A DNA stretch of 64,000 bases from Methanobrevibacter boviskoreani JH1 (GTDB taxonomy: Archaea > Methanobacteriota > Methanobacteria > Methanobacteriales > Methanobacteriaceae): NCBI RefSeq assembly GCF_000320505.1, contig NZ_BAGX02000008.1, positions 48,397-112,396 on the forward strand, in the 5' to 3' direction. Both the position numbers and the translations under genes were made by a program. Shown piece after piece: positions 40,771 through 50,877 of this stretch. Positions within the stretch are counted from its first letter, which is position 1. Each line of letters starts with the position of its first letter. The notes under the pieces are model-generated. The model did not search any database. It was not told the origin of the DNA and saw only the letters and a program-made list of their open reading frames with translations.

Positions 40771-41238
40771 ACTTTAAACTTTATATTTTTATTTTTTTTT
40801 GCATAGTGTATCTTTTTTTAAGATTATTTGTATTAACTTATTTAATGGTCATCTTTATCATTCTTAAACTTCAGTTTTTATTTGTTTTTTTTAAATAAAT
40901 CGTTTACCTCTGTTGTTTCCATTTTTTCCTAGTTCTTAATTAACTTAAAATTTTTAGGTATACCTAAAAATTTATATACTATTAGTTATAATTATGTTTA
41001 TACAGATTTGGGAGAAGTTACCTCTTTGAAATTTTAAGTGAATTGAAATTCAATGATTGGCTAATTTTTTAAAAAGCTGTATTGAACTAATGTTGAGGTT
41101 AAAAAAATTGTAGTATATAAATAGACTAAAATGAGTGTTTATGTCCTTTTATATGGGTTACAGGCTTTAAATTATTTAATGTTATGACTGTTTATTATGA
41201 TCTATAAAATGGACATTTGGTGGCTTGCGGAGTGTATT
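40771..41238. other. Gap with promoter-like elements
   Basis: Contains the palindrome at 40949-40972 followed by a TATA box, and a second TATA-like TAGTATATAAATAG near 41113. Between them no credible gene; the long leader may hold a small RNA, but nothing proves it. Confidence 0.5.
40949..40972. promoter_or_regulatory. Perfect 24-bp palindrome next to a TATA box
   Basis: Core TTTAGGTATACCTAAA with perfect symmetry extending to AATT at both ends, overlapping TTTATATA at 40970-40977. Strong operator candidate of DtxR type. The nearest rightward gene starts about 265 bp away. Confidence 0.65.
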
Positions 41239-41565
41239 ATGATTCAATATGAAATAAACAATATAAATGATTTAGAAAATGTCTCTGAAATTTCAGAAGA
41301 AATAATCACAGGAATAGTTGAATGCATGGATTCTGGTGAAACCTATAGTTTTAAGGCATCACGAAAAAGTAAAAACAGTGATTTCGGAATATGCTGGAAT
41401 ATTTCACAGGTTCCAGAATATTTAATAATTACATTGGAATCAATCATTGAATGTCTTTCTTTTGAGGAAAGGTTGCCATTAAAGTATGCTAAAGGACGGG
41501 TAATTACTTGTAACTTTTCTCCAGATTGTCTTGTTTCTGTGGTAAATCATTATGTAAATATATGA
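41239..41565 (+). CDS. Hypothetical small protein
   Basis: 108 aa from the ATG at 41239, chosen because GGAGTG lies 5 nt upstream; the frame also opens at 41197. Acidic N-terminal half (NDLENVSEISEEIITGIVEC), central ESIIECLSFEERLPLKYAKG. Soluble, several Cys, no recognised domain. Possibly controlled by the palindrome at 40949. Confidence 0.6.
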   Translation: MIQYEINNINDLENVSEISEEIITGIVECMDSGETYSFKASRKSKNSDFGICWNISQVPEYLIITLESIIECLSFEERLPLKYAKGRVITCNFSPDCLVSVVNHYVNI

Positions 41566-42038
41566 GGTGTACCCTTGAGTTTTTATATGGATTTATATGA
41601 TTAATTTTTAAAAATCAGGCTTATCTTTTTATAATTTTTTTTATTTTGCCAGTTATATTGGTCTAATCTATCGGATTTTTTTAATGTTCTAATTTATCCG
41701 ATTCATTGTTTTGTTCCTGTTTTGGCTTTTAATTAGTTTTTTTATTATTTTAATTTATTAGGGGATTTATTGATTATTGCTATGTTTCGGCTTTCTTAAT
41801 CAGTTTTTTTTATTTGTCCTATTTATCTTATTTTCTTATGCCTATTATTGGTTGGATTTTCCTTGCTTTAGAAAGTTAACTATCTAAGTTTTATCTAATC
41901 TATTAACTTTTACTAATTTCATCTAATATCCTGCTCTTTATAAGGAATCTTTATATTATCTTAAAATATAATAATATATGATATATTGATTAATTTAAAT
42001 ATACCAATATTTTTTTTATAAATTTAGAGTGTGATATT
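41566..42038. other. Gene-free T-rich gap
   Basis: Loose repeats of a unit with TTTTGGCTTTTAATTAG/TTTCGGCTTTCTTAATCAG (near 41720 and 41786). Promoter of the flavoprotein gene lies near 41960-41990 (TATATGATATATTG). No gene. Confidence 0.5.
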
Positions 42039-42596
42039 ATGAAGATTTTAGGTATTAACGCTAGTCCAAGAAATGATGGTAACGTTTTAATCGCTTTAGA
42101 AACTGCTTTAAAAGAGGCAGCTGATGGCGGTGCTGAGACCAAAATAGTAAGCACCAACAAATTAAACATTCGTCCTTGCCAGGGGGATAACTATTGTAAG
42201 GAACATGACGCACAATGCGCATTACAGGATGATATGCAGGCTATTTATGATGACATTAAGGAAGCTGATTCCATCGTAATTGGAACCCCAATCTATTTCA
42301 GTGACTTTACTGCACAGGCTAAAATCATTATGGATAGGATGTATGCATTCTTTATGAGTGAAAAATACCAGAAGGAATTCGGAAATAAAACCGTATCATT
42401 CATTACCAGTAATGGTGTTGCTCCTGCTGAATCATTCAAGCCATCATTAGATCTACAAATGGGCAACTTCGTCATGTTAGGTTTTAACCAGGGTGAAATC
42501 CTATCATTATCTGACAACAATGTTCCTGGGGCTATTAAGGAAAAAGATGATCAGTTAGCTCAAGTTAAAGAATTCGGTAAAAACCTATTAAACTAA
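42039..42596 (+). CDS. Iron-sulfur/flavodoxin-like NADPH-dependent FMN reductase
   Basis: 185 aa. Flavodoxin-like fold with the FMN phosphate loop GINASPRNDGNVLIAL and GTPIYFSDFTAQAKIIMDR, close to the methanogen Isf and NADPH-dependent FMN reductase families. Cysteines in RPCQGDNYCKEHDAQCALQD resemble the compact Isf cluster motif. Likely carries electrons from ferredoxin in O2 or redox stress. GTGAT site. Confidence 0.88.
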   Translation: MKILGINASPRNDGNVLIALETALKEAADGGAETKIVSTNKLNIRPCQGDNYCKEHDAQCALQDDMQAIYDDIKEADSIVIGTPIYFSDFTAQAKIIMDRMYAFFMSEKYQKEFGNKTVSFITSNGVAPAESFKPSLDLQMGNFVMLGFNQGEILSLSDNNVPGAIKEKDDQLAQVKEFGKNLLN

Positions 42597-42939
42597 ATTT
42601 TTTCAATTCTTTTATTTTTTATTTAAAAATTCTTTTTTTTAAATAAATAGCCTTATTTTTTGACTTTTTTAAATCCTAATAATATTTTTTATTATTTATC
42701 TATTTTATCTATTCTATTTTTTTTAATCTTTATTTGATTTATAAATAGGTTTTAACTTTTTAATTTTATATTGGAGATTACATCGTCTTTGTTTTCAGAT
42801 TTTCTGATTTTTTTTCTTTTAATTAATTTTCAAAAATCCCTATTTTATCTATAAAAGGATTGTAATTTCATTAAATGTAGAAAAATCTATAAATGTGTGA
42901 AATGTATATTTAATTATTAACTGAGGTAAGGTCGATAAA
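42597..42939. other. Gene-free T-rich gap
   Basis: 343 bp between two rightward redox genes. Poly-T stretches after the first gene can end its transcript; no other feature. Confidence 0.5.
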
Positions 42940-43458
42940 ATGTCATTGATCGATGTGATGAAAAACAGACGTAGTATTAGAAAATATACCGATGAGGATA
43001 TTCCGGAGGAGAAACTGGAAAAGATCATACAGGCAGGTCTTCTTGCACCTACAAGCCGTAATAGAAAACCATGCAATTTTATGGTGGTTAAGGATAGGGA
43101 AACATTAAATAAGTTATCCAAATCTAAAAGAACAGGTTCAAAAATGCTTAAAGGTGCAAATACCGCAATAGTGGTATATGCGGATTCTGATAAGGCGGAT
43201 ACCTGGATTGAGGATTCCTCTATTGCATTAAGCTATATGAATCTCATGGCTGAGGAGCAGGCTATCGGATCCTGTTGGGTTCAAATACATCTAAGAAAAA
43301 CAGGAATCAATAAAAATTCCGAGGATTACGTAAGGGAATTATTTGATCTTGACGGGAAATACAGAATAGTTGGAATTCTATCATTAGGTGTGCCAGATAA
43401 GAAGCCTGATGGACATGATTTGTCCGATTTGGACTATGATAAAGTAGAATATGTCTAA
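42940..43458 (+). CDS. Nitroreductase family protein
   Basis: 172 aa. FMN-binding start NRRSIRKYTDEDIPEEKLEK and LAPTSRNRKPCNF; later EEQAIGSCWVQIHLRK and a C-terminal LSLGVPDKKP. Paralogue of the gene at 20588. GAGGT site 14 nt upstream and a purine-rich AAGGTCG nearer. Substrate unknown; next to a flavodoxin-like gene, so a redox role fits. Confidence 0.9.
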   Translation: MSLIDVMKNRRSIRKYTDEDIPEEKLEKIIQAGLLAPTSRNRKPCNFMVVKDRETLNKLSKSKRTGSKMLKGANTAIVVYADSDKADTWIEDSSIALSYMNLMAEEQAIGSCWVQIHLRKTGINKNSEDYVRELFDLDGKYRIVGILSLGVPDKKPDGHDLSDLDYDKVEYV

Positions 43459-43726
43459 ATAAAGATATTTTAACCTTAAATTCTTTTTATCTCTATTTTT
43501 GAAATTTTCGAACCTTAAACTTTAAGATTCTTTTTTCATTTTTGCTATATTTGATTTTTTTATTAAGATGTTATAATTTTTTTATTTAGATTGCATTTTT
43601 GATTATAAATAATGTATTGATCGGTATTCTTTAAAATTGAAATTTTAAAAGTAGCATTTTGATTTAAAATATTATTTGATTGATTAATCTAAATATAAAA
43701 AATAGGATTGGAATTGATTTAATTAA

Positions 43727-44260
43727 TCAATCCTCTAAATATTTAAATACCTCATCAATACTGTTGGCTACATGGAACATGTCATATATATTGTCAACTA
43801 AAACTTTCTCATTAAATAGGAAATCCATCATTGAAAGCAGGTGGTTGTAGAATCCGTGGCTATTGAAGATGACTATCTTCTTGTCATGTCTTTCAAGTCT
43901 TCTTAATGTAAGTATCTCAAAGAATTCATCAAGTGTGCCTATGCCACCAGGTGCAACGATGAATGCGTCTGAATGTTTTAAAAATAATGTTTTCCTATCA
44001 TCCATGGTCTTTGTATGTATAAACCTGCTGCAATCCTTACATAATCCCTCATAGTCGGTCATCCATTCCGGGGCAATTCCCAGAACCTTTCCACCATTGT
44101 CGATAACACCCCTTGAGGTGGCACCCATTATTCCGGTGTCTCCTCCACCATAGACCAGTTGATGGTTTCTTTTAGCTATTTCCTTTCCTAATTCATATGC
44201 CTCTTTCTTGTATTTCTCGGCAATGTTCTTACTTCCAGCACCATAAAGACAGATTTTCAT
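43727..44260 (-). CDS. LOG family protein (TIGR00730 Rossmann fold)
   Basis: 177 aa from the ATG at 44260; two more ATGs lie 6 and 9 bp upstream. Signature PGGIGTLDEFFEILTLRRL with the preceding RKTLFLKHSDAF, plus VYGGGDTGIMGATSRGV. Family members are phosphoribohydrolases acting on nucleoside monophosphates (cytokinin-activating LOG in plants) and are often mislabelled lysine decarboxylases. Likely a nucleotide-cleaving enzyme. Confidence 0.88.
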   Translation of the reverse strand: MKICLYGAGSKNIAEKYKKEAYELGKEIAKRNHQLVYGGGDTGIMGATSRGVIDNGGKVLGIAPEWMTDYEGLCKDCSRFIHTKTMDDRKTLFLKHSDAFIVAPGGIGTLDEFFEILTLRRLERHDKKIVIFNSHGFYNHLLSMMDFLFNEKVLVDNIYDMFHVANSIDEVFKYLED

Positions 44261-44944
44261 AAACATCATCGGTTTTATTAATTAATTGTCTAGTTTCTAT
44301 ATCGATTCTACTAGTTCAAATCTTAATAATAATTATATTATTTTATATATAAATCGATTTGGTTTATTTTTCTAATCCAAAAGTTCTGGGTTTAAATCTA
44401 ATAATTCAATTAAACTAGAAAACCAGCCGGCTAAAATCTGAATAATATCAATAATAAACCTTAAAATACTGTATATCATATGGTTTAATGTTGAAATTGG
44501 ATATGACGGTTGGACTTTTTAAAGGCATCAGTTCTTAAGGGTATTAGGCTGATTCTGTGATTATGCATTGTTTCCATTATCTGTGGAAAGCTTATAGAAT
44601 TTAAGTATTTCAGCTGTTTTTAATAAATTTATTTTAATTAAAAAGAATATAAAGATATTATGCATATGTTTAAAATTTAGGTAGTGTTTTATTTTATTAG
44701 ATTTTAATAATTACTTTAGATTCCTTTATAATCTTATATGGAATGGTTTTTAATTTATTTTATAAAAATTAAGGCTTCTTGAATTTTCAATATTCCTTTA
44801 AATTCTTTTATAATCAGATAAAGAATAATTTCAATATTGGGTAGGGAATAGTTTTAATCTATCAGTTTTTATAGAAGTTTGAGGATTATTAAAGGGTTGA
44901 CTATTTTTAAAATTTATGTGGAATAAAATTATTAGGGCTATACT
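44261..44944. other. Divergent gene-free gap
   Basis: About 680 bp. Some loosely repeated blocks (TTTATAATCTTATATGGAAT near 44727, TTTTATAATCAGATAAAGAA near 44808). No gene or RNA seen. Confidence 0.5.
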
Positions 44945-46318
44945 ATGGTAGGTACATTGGATAATACAAAAGGAGTGGATATTCTACTGGGGGATCCCAA
45001 GAAAGCTTTATGGAACACTTCCATTCCTTTAATCATTTCACTTTTCATCTCCAGTTTATACAATCTAATAGATGCTATATGGGTATCTGGTTTAGGTGCA
45101 AATCAGCTTGCGGCTGTAGGATTCATAATGCCCATATTCACGGCCCTTTTAGGTATTGGAAATGGTTTGGCTGCAGGTTCTTCCTCAGCATTGTCAAAGT
45201 ATATCGGTGAGGACGATAAACATAGGGCAGATAACGGATCCATACATACAATACTAATCACTTTAATTATTTCAATAATCACGACAGTAATCCTTTTAGT
45301 ATTTTTAAAGCCTATTTTGATCTTTATAGGTGCTGGAAACACGATTAGTTACAGTCTGGACTATGGATATATAATCGTTTTAGGTTCTGTCTTTATCATA
45401 TTGTCCAATTCATTATATGGTGTCTTAAGGGGTGAGGGAGACTCAAACAGGACTATGTATGCAATGCTGTTCTCCTCAATTCTAAATATCATTCTGGATC
45501 CGATATTCATCTATGGTTTGAATCTTGGAATTAGGGGTGCGGCGGTTGCCACCGTAATCTCACTGGTGTTTGTAAACTTGATATTGATGTACTGGTTTTA
45601 TATTAAGAAGGACACCTATCTCAAACCTTTCATCGGTAACTTTAAATTTGATTTGGATATTACAAGGGATATCCTAAAGGTAGGACTTCCTGCAAGTCTC
45701 GAACTGATAAATAATGCGGTATTTGCAGCCTTATTCTCAATGCTTCTTGCATATATCGGAACAACCGATGCGGTTGCGGTATATTCAACAGGCTGGAGGG
45801 TGGTTACCGTTGCAACCACACCGATACTTGCCATTGCAACGGCGCTCGTATCCGTTGTAGGTGTTAATTATGGTAGAAAAAACTATGAGAACATTAGGAT
45901 AGCCCACAGATACTCCGTAAAGATGGGTATTCTATTTGGTCTGATTGCGGCCGTTGTTGTATATATATTTGCGCCTCAGATTGTGGCTATATTTACCTAT
46001 GGAGGTACAAGTCAACGACTAAACGGAAGCCTAATCGCATTTCTGTTATGCATCGTTTTCTTTTTCCCGACTATGGGTTACGGTGCCACATCAACCTATG
46101 TGTTTCAGGGTGTAGGTAAGGGCATTACCGCAATGTTTCAAACAATCTTAAGGGAAACCATTTTCACATTGGCTTTTGCGGTATTCTTATCAATCTATTT
46201 AGACTGGGGAGTATATGGCGCATGGCTTGGAATAGTTCTAGGTGAATTGGTGGTAAATACCATCACCATGGTATGGGCCGATTTATATATCAAGGGATTA
46301 ATCAGAAATAGCTCTTAA
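44945..46318 (+). CDS. MATE family efflux transporter
   Basis: 457 aa with 12 helices in two halves. Starts DPKKALWNTSIPLIISLF; conserved LYNLIDAIWVSGLGANQLAA and LYGVLRGEGDSNRTM. Na+ or H+ driven exporter of cationic compounds or metabolites. Stands alone; ribosome binding site weak (AGGG). Confidence 0.92.
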   Translation: MVGTLDNTKGVDILLGDPKKALWNTSIPLIISLFISSLYNLIDAIWVSGLGANQLAAVGFIMPIFTALLGIGNGLAAGSSSALSKYIGEDDKHRADNGSIHTILITLIISIITTVILLVFLKPILIFIGAGNTISYSLDYGYIIVLGSVFIILSNSLYGVLRGEGDSNRTMYAMLFSSILNIILDPIFIYGLNLGIRGAAVATVISLVFVNLILMYWFYIKKDTYLKPFIGNFKFDLDITRDILKVGLPASLELINNAVFAALFSMLLAYIGTTDAVAVYSTGWRVVTVATTPILAIATALVSVVGVNYGRKNYENIRIAHRYSVKMGILFGLIAAVVVYIFAPQIVAIFTYGGTSQRLNGSLIAFLLCIVFFFPTMGYGATSTYVFQGVGKGITAMFQTILRETIFTLAFAVFLSIYLDWGVYGAWLGIVLGELVVNTITMVWADLYIKGLIRNSS

Positions 46319-46650
46319 ATTTCAGCTATTTTAATTGCTTAATATTAATTTTCAACTTAAACAAGATTGATTAACACTAATTAAAATATGAAAATAATCA
46401 AAGAACAGTTATCAGATAAAAAAATCATTCCAGAATAATCAATGATGTGTTGAATTGCTTGAAAAAAAGGAATTGGACTAAAATAATTAATATTTAAAAT
46501 TTAATAATACTATTTCCTTAAAAAAGAGAATTAAACTAAAAGACAGTTAATATTTAAAAATTAATATTGTTTTTTGCTTAAAAAAAAGGGAATTGGACTA
46601 GAAGACAGTTGGTATTTAAAAATTAATAATGAATTAATTATAAGAAGGGT
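46319..46650. repeat. Convergent gap with tandem repeats
   Basis: Three imperfect copies of a 65-80 bp unit containing GGAATTGGACTA and AATATTTAAAA (near 46468, 46531 and 46590). No gene. Confidence 0.6.
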
Positions 46651-47514
46651 TTAATCTTCAATATAATTAAATTTTTTCTCCATAACTATTATTAAAACAA
46701 AACCTATGATTGCAAGGACTACACATGGAATCCATGAACCACTGATGCTGGTTGTGATCTTATCTACTGGTAGTCTCAATGTTCCAATCATAATACCAAT
46801 CAAGAATGCCATTGTAATTGATTCATGATTTTCAAGTAGATAGTTTAAGACTTTTGAAAATCCTAAAATACCAATCACCGCACCGACAATAAATACAATC
46901 ATTTCCGTAATTTTTAGATTGCTTAAACAGTTTAGCATATACTGGTATTGTCCGAGAAGCAACAATAAAAATGATCCTGATATACCTGGTAGAATCATTG
47001 CACATATAGCTATTATTCCTGAGAAGAATATTACAATTAGACTATGGTTTGCAGCTATTGGATTTAAACCAACAAAGATATATGATAACACTATTCCAAT
47101 TACGGTTGTAACTATCAGCTTGAAGTTTAATCCGTCCAGTTTGGTATATAGGATATATGCGGATGCTAAAATTAATCCTAAAAAGAATGCAAATATGTTT
47201 GCGGTCTGTGCAACAAGCAGGTAACTGATTAGTTTTGCAAGTGATAGGAATGCAACAGCTATACCTAGAAGCAATGGTATGAACAGTTCAAAGTCTATCT
47301 CATATAACAGTCTTTCTTTAAAGCCTGAGAAATCTCCTTTTAAAAGAGGTTTCATAAAAGTAAAATTAATACTACTTATCGCATGTACCAGACGTTCGTA
47401 GATACCGGTAATCAATGCAATGGTACCTCCAGATACCCCTGGAATAATATCTGCAGAACCCATAAATAATCCTTTAAGAAAAATTATTACGGATTCCCTT
47501 ATATCAAAACTCAT
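46651..47514 (-). CDS. DUF368 family membrane protein
   Basis: 287 aa, 8 or so helices. Family hallmark KGLFMGSADIIPGVSGGTIA near the start and a second similar PGISGSFLLLLLGQY half way. Recent work links DUF368 proteins to polyprenyl-phosphate translocation in the envelope. GGAGTGA site before the ATG. In an archaeon it may recycle the lipid carrier for pseudomurein or surface glycans; that role is inference. Confidence 0.9.
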   Translation of the reverse strand: MSFDIRESVIIFLKGLFMGSADIIPGVSGGTIALITGIYERLVHAISSINFTFMKPLLKGDFSGFKERLLYEIDFELFIPLLLGIAVAFLSLAKLISYLLVAQTANIFAFFLGLILASAYILYTKLDGLNFKLIVTTVIGIVLSYIFVGLNPIAANHSLIVIFFSGIIAICAMILPGISGSFLLLLLGQYQYMLNCLSNLKITEMIVFIVGAVIGILGFSKVLNYLLENHESITMAFLIGIMIGTLRLPVDKITTSISGSWIPCVVLAIIGFVLIIVMEKKFNYIED

Positions 47515-47611
47515 AAATTCACTCCTGAAATTAAAATTATATTCATATCTTTATTTACAACTATATTAACTTTTATAACCTTGATTTTGATAAAATTTGT
47601 ATAATCATAAA

Positions 47612-47851
47612 ATGTCAAAAATATTTTACATCTTAAGATTTGGTATATCCTAATATATAAAGCTTTCTTAAATTGTGAAAAATAGTTCCCATAAAATAAG
47701 CAAAATCTGATTAAAATATATTTTCCAAATCATGTCAAAAATATTTTACATTTTAAGGTTTTGTGTATTTTGATATATAAAGCTTTCCTGGATTGTGAAA
47801 GATGGTCTTTATAAAATAAGTAAAATCTGATTAAAGCATGTTCCTGAAGAT
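47612..47851. repeat. Two 120-bp direct repeats upstream of DUF368 gene
   Basis: Copies start at 47612 and 47732 (both ATGTCAAAAATATTTTACAT) and end in AAAATCTGATTAAA. About 85 percent alike by eye. Each carries a TATATAAAGCTTTC block that can act as a TATA box on either strand, so the promoter of the leftward gene may have been duplicated. Confidence 0.8.
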
Positions 47852-47986
47852 CTAATCATTCATGTGCATATTTTACTTGATATTGATTTAAACAGGTTAA
47901 AAATTGAAAAAAAATAGTATATAATCAGTAATATGTGATTAAAAAATAATAAATTGATGTTATTTTTTTTAATTTGTTATTAGGTG

Positions 47987-48547
47987 TTATAGGAATCCAA
48001 GACCCTCAAGTAGTATTCTACATCCAAGAAGAATTAGAATCACACCACCAAGGATTTCGAACTTGTCACCAAAGTAGTCCCCAATCTTCTTACCTAAATA
48101 AATACCGATGATTGTAAATATAAATGCAACAAGACCGATTATGATTACAGGTATTAGAATGTCTATCTTTAAAACCGCATAGGTTACACCTACTGCAAAT
48201 GCATCAATACTTGTTGCAACGGCAAGAAGGATTAGTTCAGCAAAGGAGAAGGTGTCCTCGTCATCATCCAAATCATCAGAGAAGCTTTCACGGATCATGT
48301 TTGCTCCAATCAGAACAAGCAGTATGAATGCAATCCATGGGGCTACCTCTGATACGATTAGCTGAAGCTGTACACCTAAGGTCCATCCAAGTATTGGCAT
48401 CAACGATTGGAAACCGCCAAAGAATACTCCAAACCATAATATCTGTTTTAAGGTTATATTTTTAAGTGTAAAGCCCTTTGTAAGTGAAACGCTAAATGCG
48501 TCCATGGCAAGTGCGACTGCAATAAGTAAGGTTGAAACTATATCCAT
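47987..48547 (-). CDS. mntP: Putative manganese efflux pump MntP
   Basis: 186 aa, six helices in two repeats. Key acidic residues in VALAMDAFSVSLTKGF and VATSIDAFAVGVTYAV match MntP. Exports Mn2+ to avoid toxicity. An acidic loop (DDLDDDEDTF) between the halves is typical. Upstream site weak. No riboswitch seen. Confidence 0.9.
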   Translation of the reverse strand: MDIVSTLLIAVALAMDAFSVSLTKGFTLKNITLKQILWFGVFFGGFQSLMPILGWTLGVQLQLIVSEVAPWIAFILLVLIGANMIRESFSDDLDDDEDTFSFAELILLAVATSIDAFAVGVTYAVLKIDILIPVIIIGLVAFIFTIIGIYLGKKIGDYFGDKFEILGGVILILLGCRILLEGLGFL

Positions 48548-48757
48548 ATTATCGAAAACCAGATTAACTAAAAATCAGTATTTTATCTATTAAAAACTAA
48601 GTAATTAAACTTTGTAAATGGTGGTTTATATAATTAGTTTAAATGTGGTTTATAATATTTAAATTGGGCTTAACATTATGTCGGCTAATCTTTAAAATTT
48701 GATTTAAAAGGGGTATATCCGGAATAATTTTAAAGTTTTATCTTCAAATGTCCGGAT

Positions 48758-49918
48758 TTAATCATAACCGATATAATAACCAGGTATGCCTATCTTTCTT
48801 AAAACCGTGATTATGCCCCAGCTACTTACAAAGGTTAGAAATGCAAGTATGAATGTCCAATAATATGCGTTGAAGTAATTAACATCCACAAGCAGGAATA
48901 TTATAAGTAGCATCGTTTGATGGGTTAGATAGATGCCATAGCAGGACCTGCTTATTGACTTAATGCCAACACTGATTAGTGGTTTTTTAAACAATAGCGC
49001 GAATCTTTTGAATATTCCCTCGGTACTATCAAAATTGATATACTTCCAGAATAGGAATACGCCTGCAGCCTGCAGTATAATGACCAGACTCACATCCATA
49101 TAGGAACGTGTGTAAAAGTTGTAGTGGTGTAGGAACAGTGTCCTCTGGAAGCCCTGGTGGAAGACATCAAAGTATACGATAAATGTGGTTGTGGCCAGAA
49201 ACAATATCAAACCTATCCATATCATTTTATTTGGGCCGCTTTTAAATTCCTTATGGTCCAGGTAATATCCTAGAAACAGGTATATTATGGGACCTATGAA
49301 GAAGGTCAGGTTGAAATATGTCGGTGTGTTAAAGATTTCCAGGGCCTGGTAGATAACCACCGCAAGAAATGACAACACCAGAAAATATTCTGCGCCACCT
49401 ATCTTCGTTTCCTTGATATATGAATTGAGGATAGGCAGTGACAGATATATCCCTATTAACATCCATGCATACCAATGCTGAAGTAGGAAGGTCTTGAAAA
49501 GTGCGGTAAGACCAAACATGCTAAGACCTAGATCTCCATGATAATAGGTGTAGACTATGGCTATGACCGTATTCCATAGTAGAAACGGCAGTATGATGTG
49601 CATAAACCTGCCTTTTAAAAACTTGGGGATGTCGTCGTAATAGTCCCTCTCGAGCATCAATGTTCCAAGAAGCATCAAGAATATCGGCACACCAAAGGCC
49701 ATGGTTGAAAACAGGACATATTCCTCATAGGTGAAGACTCCCTTATTGCTGAGTAATGTTGACGTGTTTATCAAAACAAGGCTCATTATACTTAAGGCCC
49801 GTAGCTCATCAATAAAAGCTATTCTTCTAGTTGGAATCCTTCTTGATATGTTTGAAAACGGGTCGGATGGAATGTATTCTATAGGTGTCTTTAAAAATGA
49901 CATTTTACCACTGAACAT
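48758..49918 (-). CDS. Acyltransferase family 3 membrane protein
   Basis: 386 aa, about ten helices. Starts with a short cytosolic tail, then RIAFIDELRALSIMSLVLIN, the acyltransferase-3 signature region, and ends RSCYGIYLTHQTMLL, also typical. Transfers acetyl or other acyl groups to sugars. A second ATG at 49903 has GTGGTAA before it and may be the true start. Opens the polysaccharide cluster at its downstream side. Confidence 0.85.
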   Translation of the reverse strand: MFSGKMSFLKTPIEYIPSDPFSNISRRIPTRRIAFIDELRALSIMSLVLINTSTLLSNKGVFTYEEYVLFSTMAFGVPIFLMLLGTLMLERDYYDDIPKFLKGRFMHIILPFLLWNTVIAIVYTYYHGDLGLSMFGLTALFKTFLLQHWYAWMLIGIYLSLPILNSYIKETKIGGAEYFLVLSFLAVVIYQALEIFNTPTYFNLTFFIGPIIYLFLGYYLDHKEFKSGPNKMIWIGLILFLATTTFIVYFDVFHQGFQRTLFLHHYNFYTRSYMDVSLVIILQAAGVFLFWKYINFDSTEGIFKRFALLFKKPLISVGIKSISRSCYGIYLTHQTMLLIIFLLVDVNYFNAYYWTFILAFLTFVSSWGIITVLRKIGIPGYYIGYD

Positions 49919-50124
49919 TTTGTTAATCTGATTAAATATGGTTATACTTTAATTTTTATAATATTTAATTTAATGAGTATGTGGTTCTATAGAATCAGCT
50001 ATTTTTTTTAAAATTATGTTCTGGTGTTGATTTAAGACTTTAACTGTTTTTTCATAAATCGTTAAAAAAGAGGTGGTTTTTTTGTGTTTTCAAACATCAT
50101 AAAAAAATTAGGTTTAAAAGGGTT

Positions 50125-50697
50125 TTACTCCTCTAAATCATTTTCAATTTCTTTTATAACCCTTGCAGGCACTCCCACTGCAAGTGAATTGTCGGGAATG
50201 TCCTTTGTAACTACGGCTCCTGCACCTATTACGACATTATCCCCTATTGTAACCCCTGGTAGGATTGTGACATTTCCACCAATCCATACATCATTTCCTA
50301 TTGTTACGGGATCGGTTACGCCTAGATGTTCCCTTCTTCCTTTTGGTGATATGGGGTGGCCGACACTTGTGATTAGGGTATTCGGTCCTATCATTACATT
50401 GTCTCCAATGGTTACCTTATTGCAGTCGAGAATCACAAGATTATAGTTTCCTGTGAAGTTGTTTCCAATTGTGATGTTCTTACCGTTATCACATTGGAAT
50501 GGTCTCATGATCTCCACCTTGTCGCCGATACTTCCCAACATCTTTTTCAATTGTTTCTGCTGTGCCTCGGTATCCTCTGCAGGTATTCTATTATATATGT
50601 CTGTCTGTTTCATGGCGTTTTCTTTAATATTGGCTATTTCCACATCATCATAACAGTATTCAAGTCCAGCTTTAAGCTTTTCAAGTTCACTCATCAT
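50125..50697 (-). CDS. Maltose/galactoside O-acetyltransferase-like
   Basis: 190 aa. Left-handed beta-helix acetyltransferase: MAC domain at residues 1-60, then hexapeptide repeats, the family-defining NIGNNFTGNYNLVILD-type start, catalytic His in LITSVGHPISP, and IGNDVWIGGNVTILPGVTIG. Acetyl-CoA donor, sugar acceptor. Two ATGs at the start. Fits surface-glycan modification. Confidence 0.92.
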   Translation of the reverse strand: MMSELEKLKAGLEYCYDDVEIANIKENAMKQTDIYNRIPAEDTEAQQKQLKKMLGSIGDKVEIMRPFQCDNGKNITIGNNFTGNYNLVILDCNKVTIGDNVMIGPNTLITSVGHPISPKGRREHLGVTDPVTIGNDVWIGGNVTILPGVTIGDNVVIGAGAVVTKDIPDNSLAVGVPARVIKEIENDLEE

Positions 50698-50877
50698 TTT
50701 AATCGGCCTTGTATTTTTTCATATAATGAATTTAAATATGTTTTATTTTTATTTAATGTTATTGGTGCTTTTTTTTATTAAAAATTATTTTAATCATTGT
50801 TTTTCAATATAAAAATTAATTTTAAATGAATTATATTGTTTAAATTAATAATATTAAATATTATAAAAGTAGAATAA

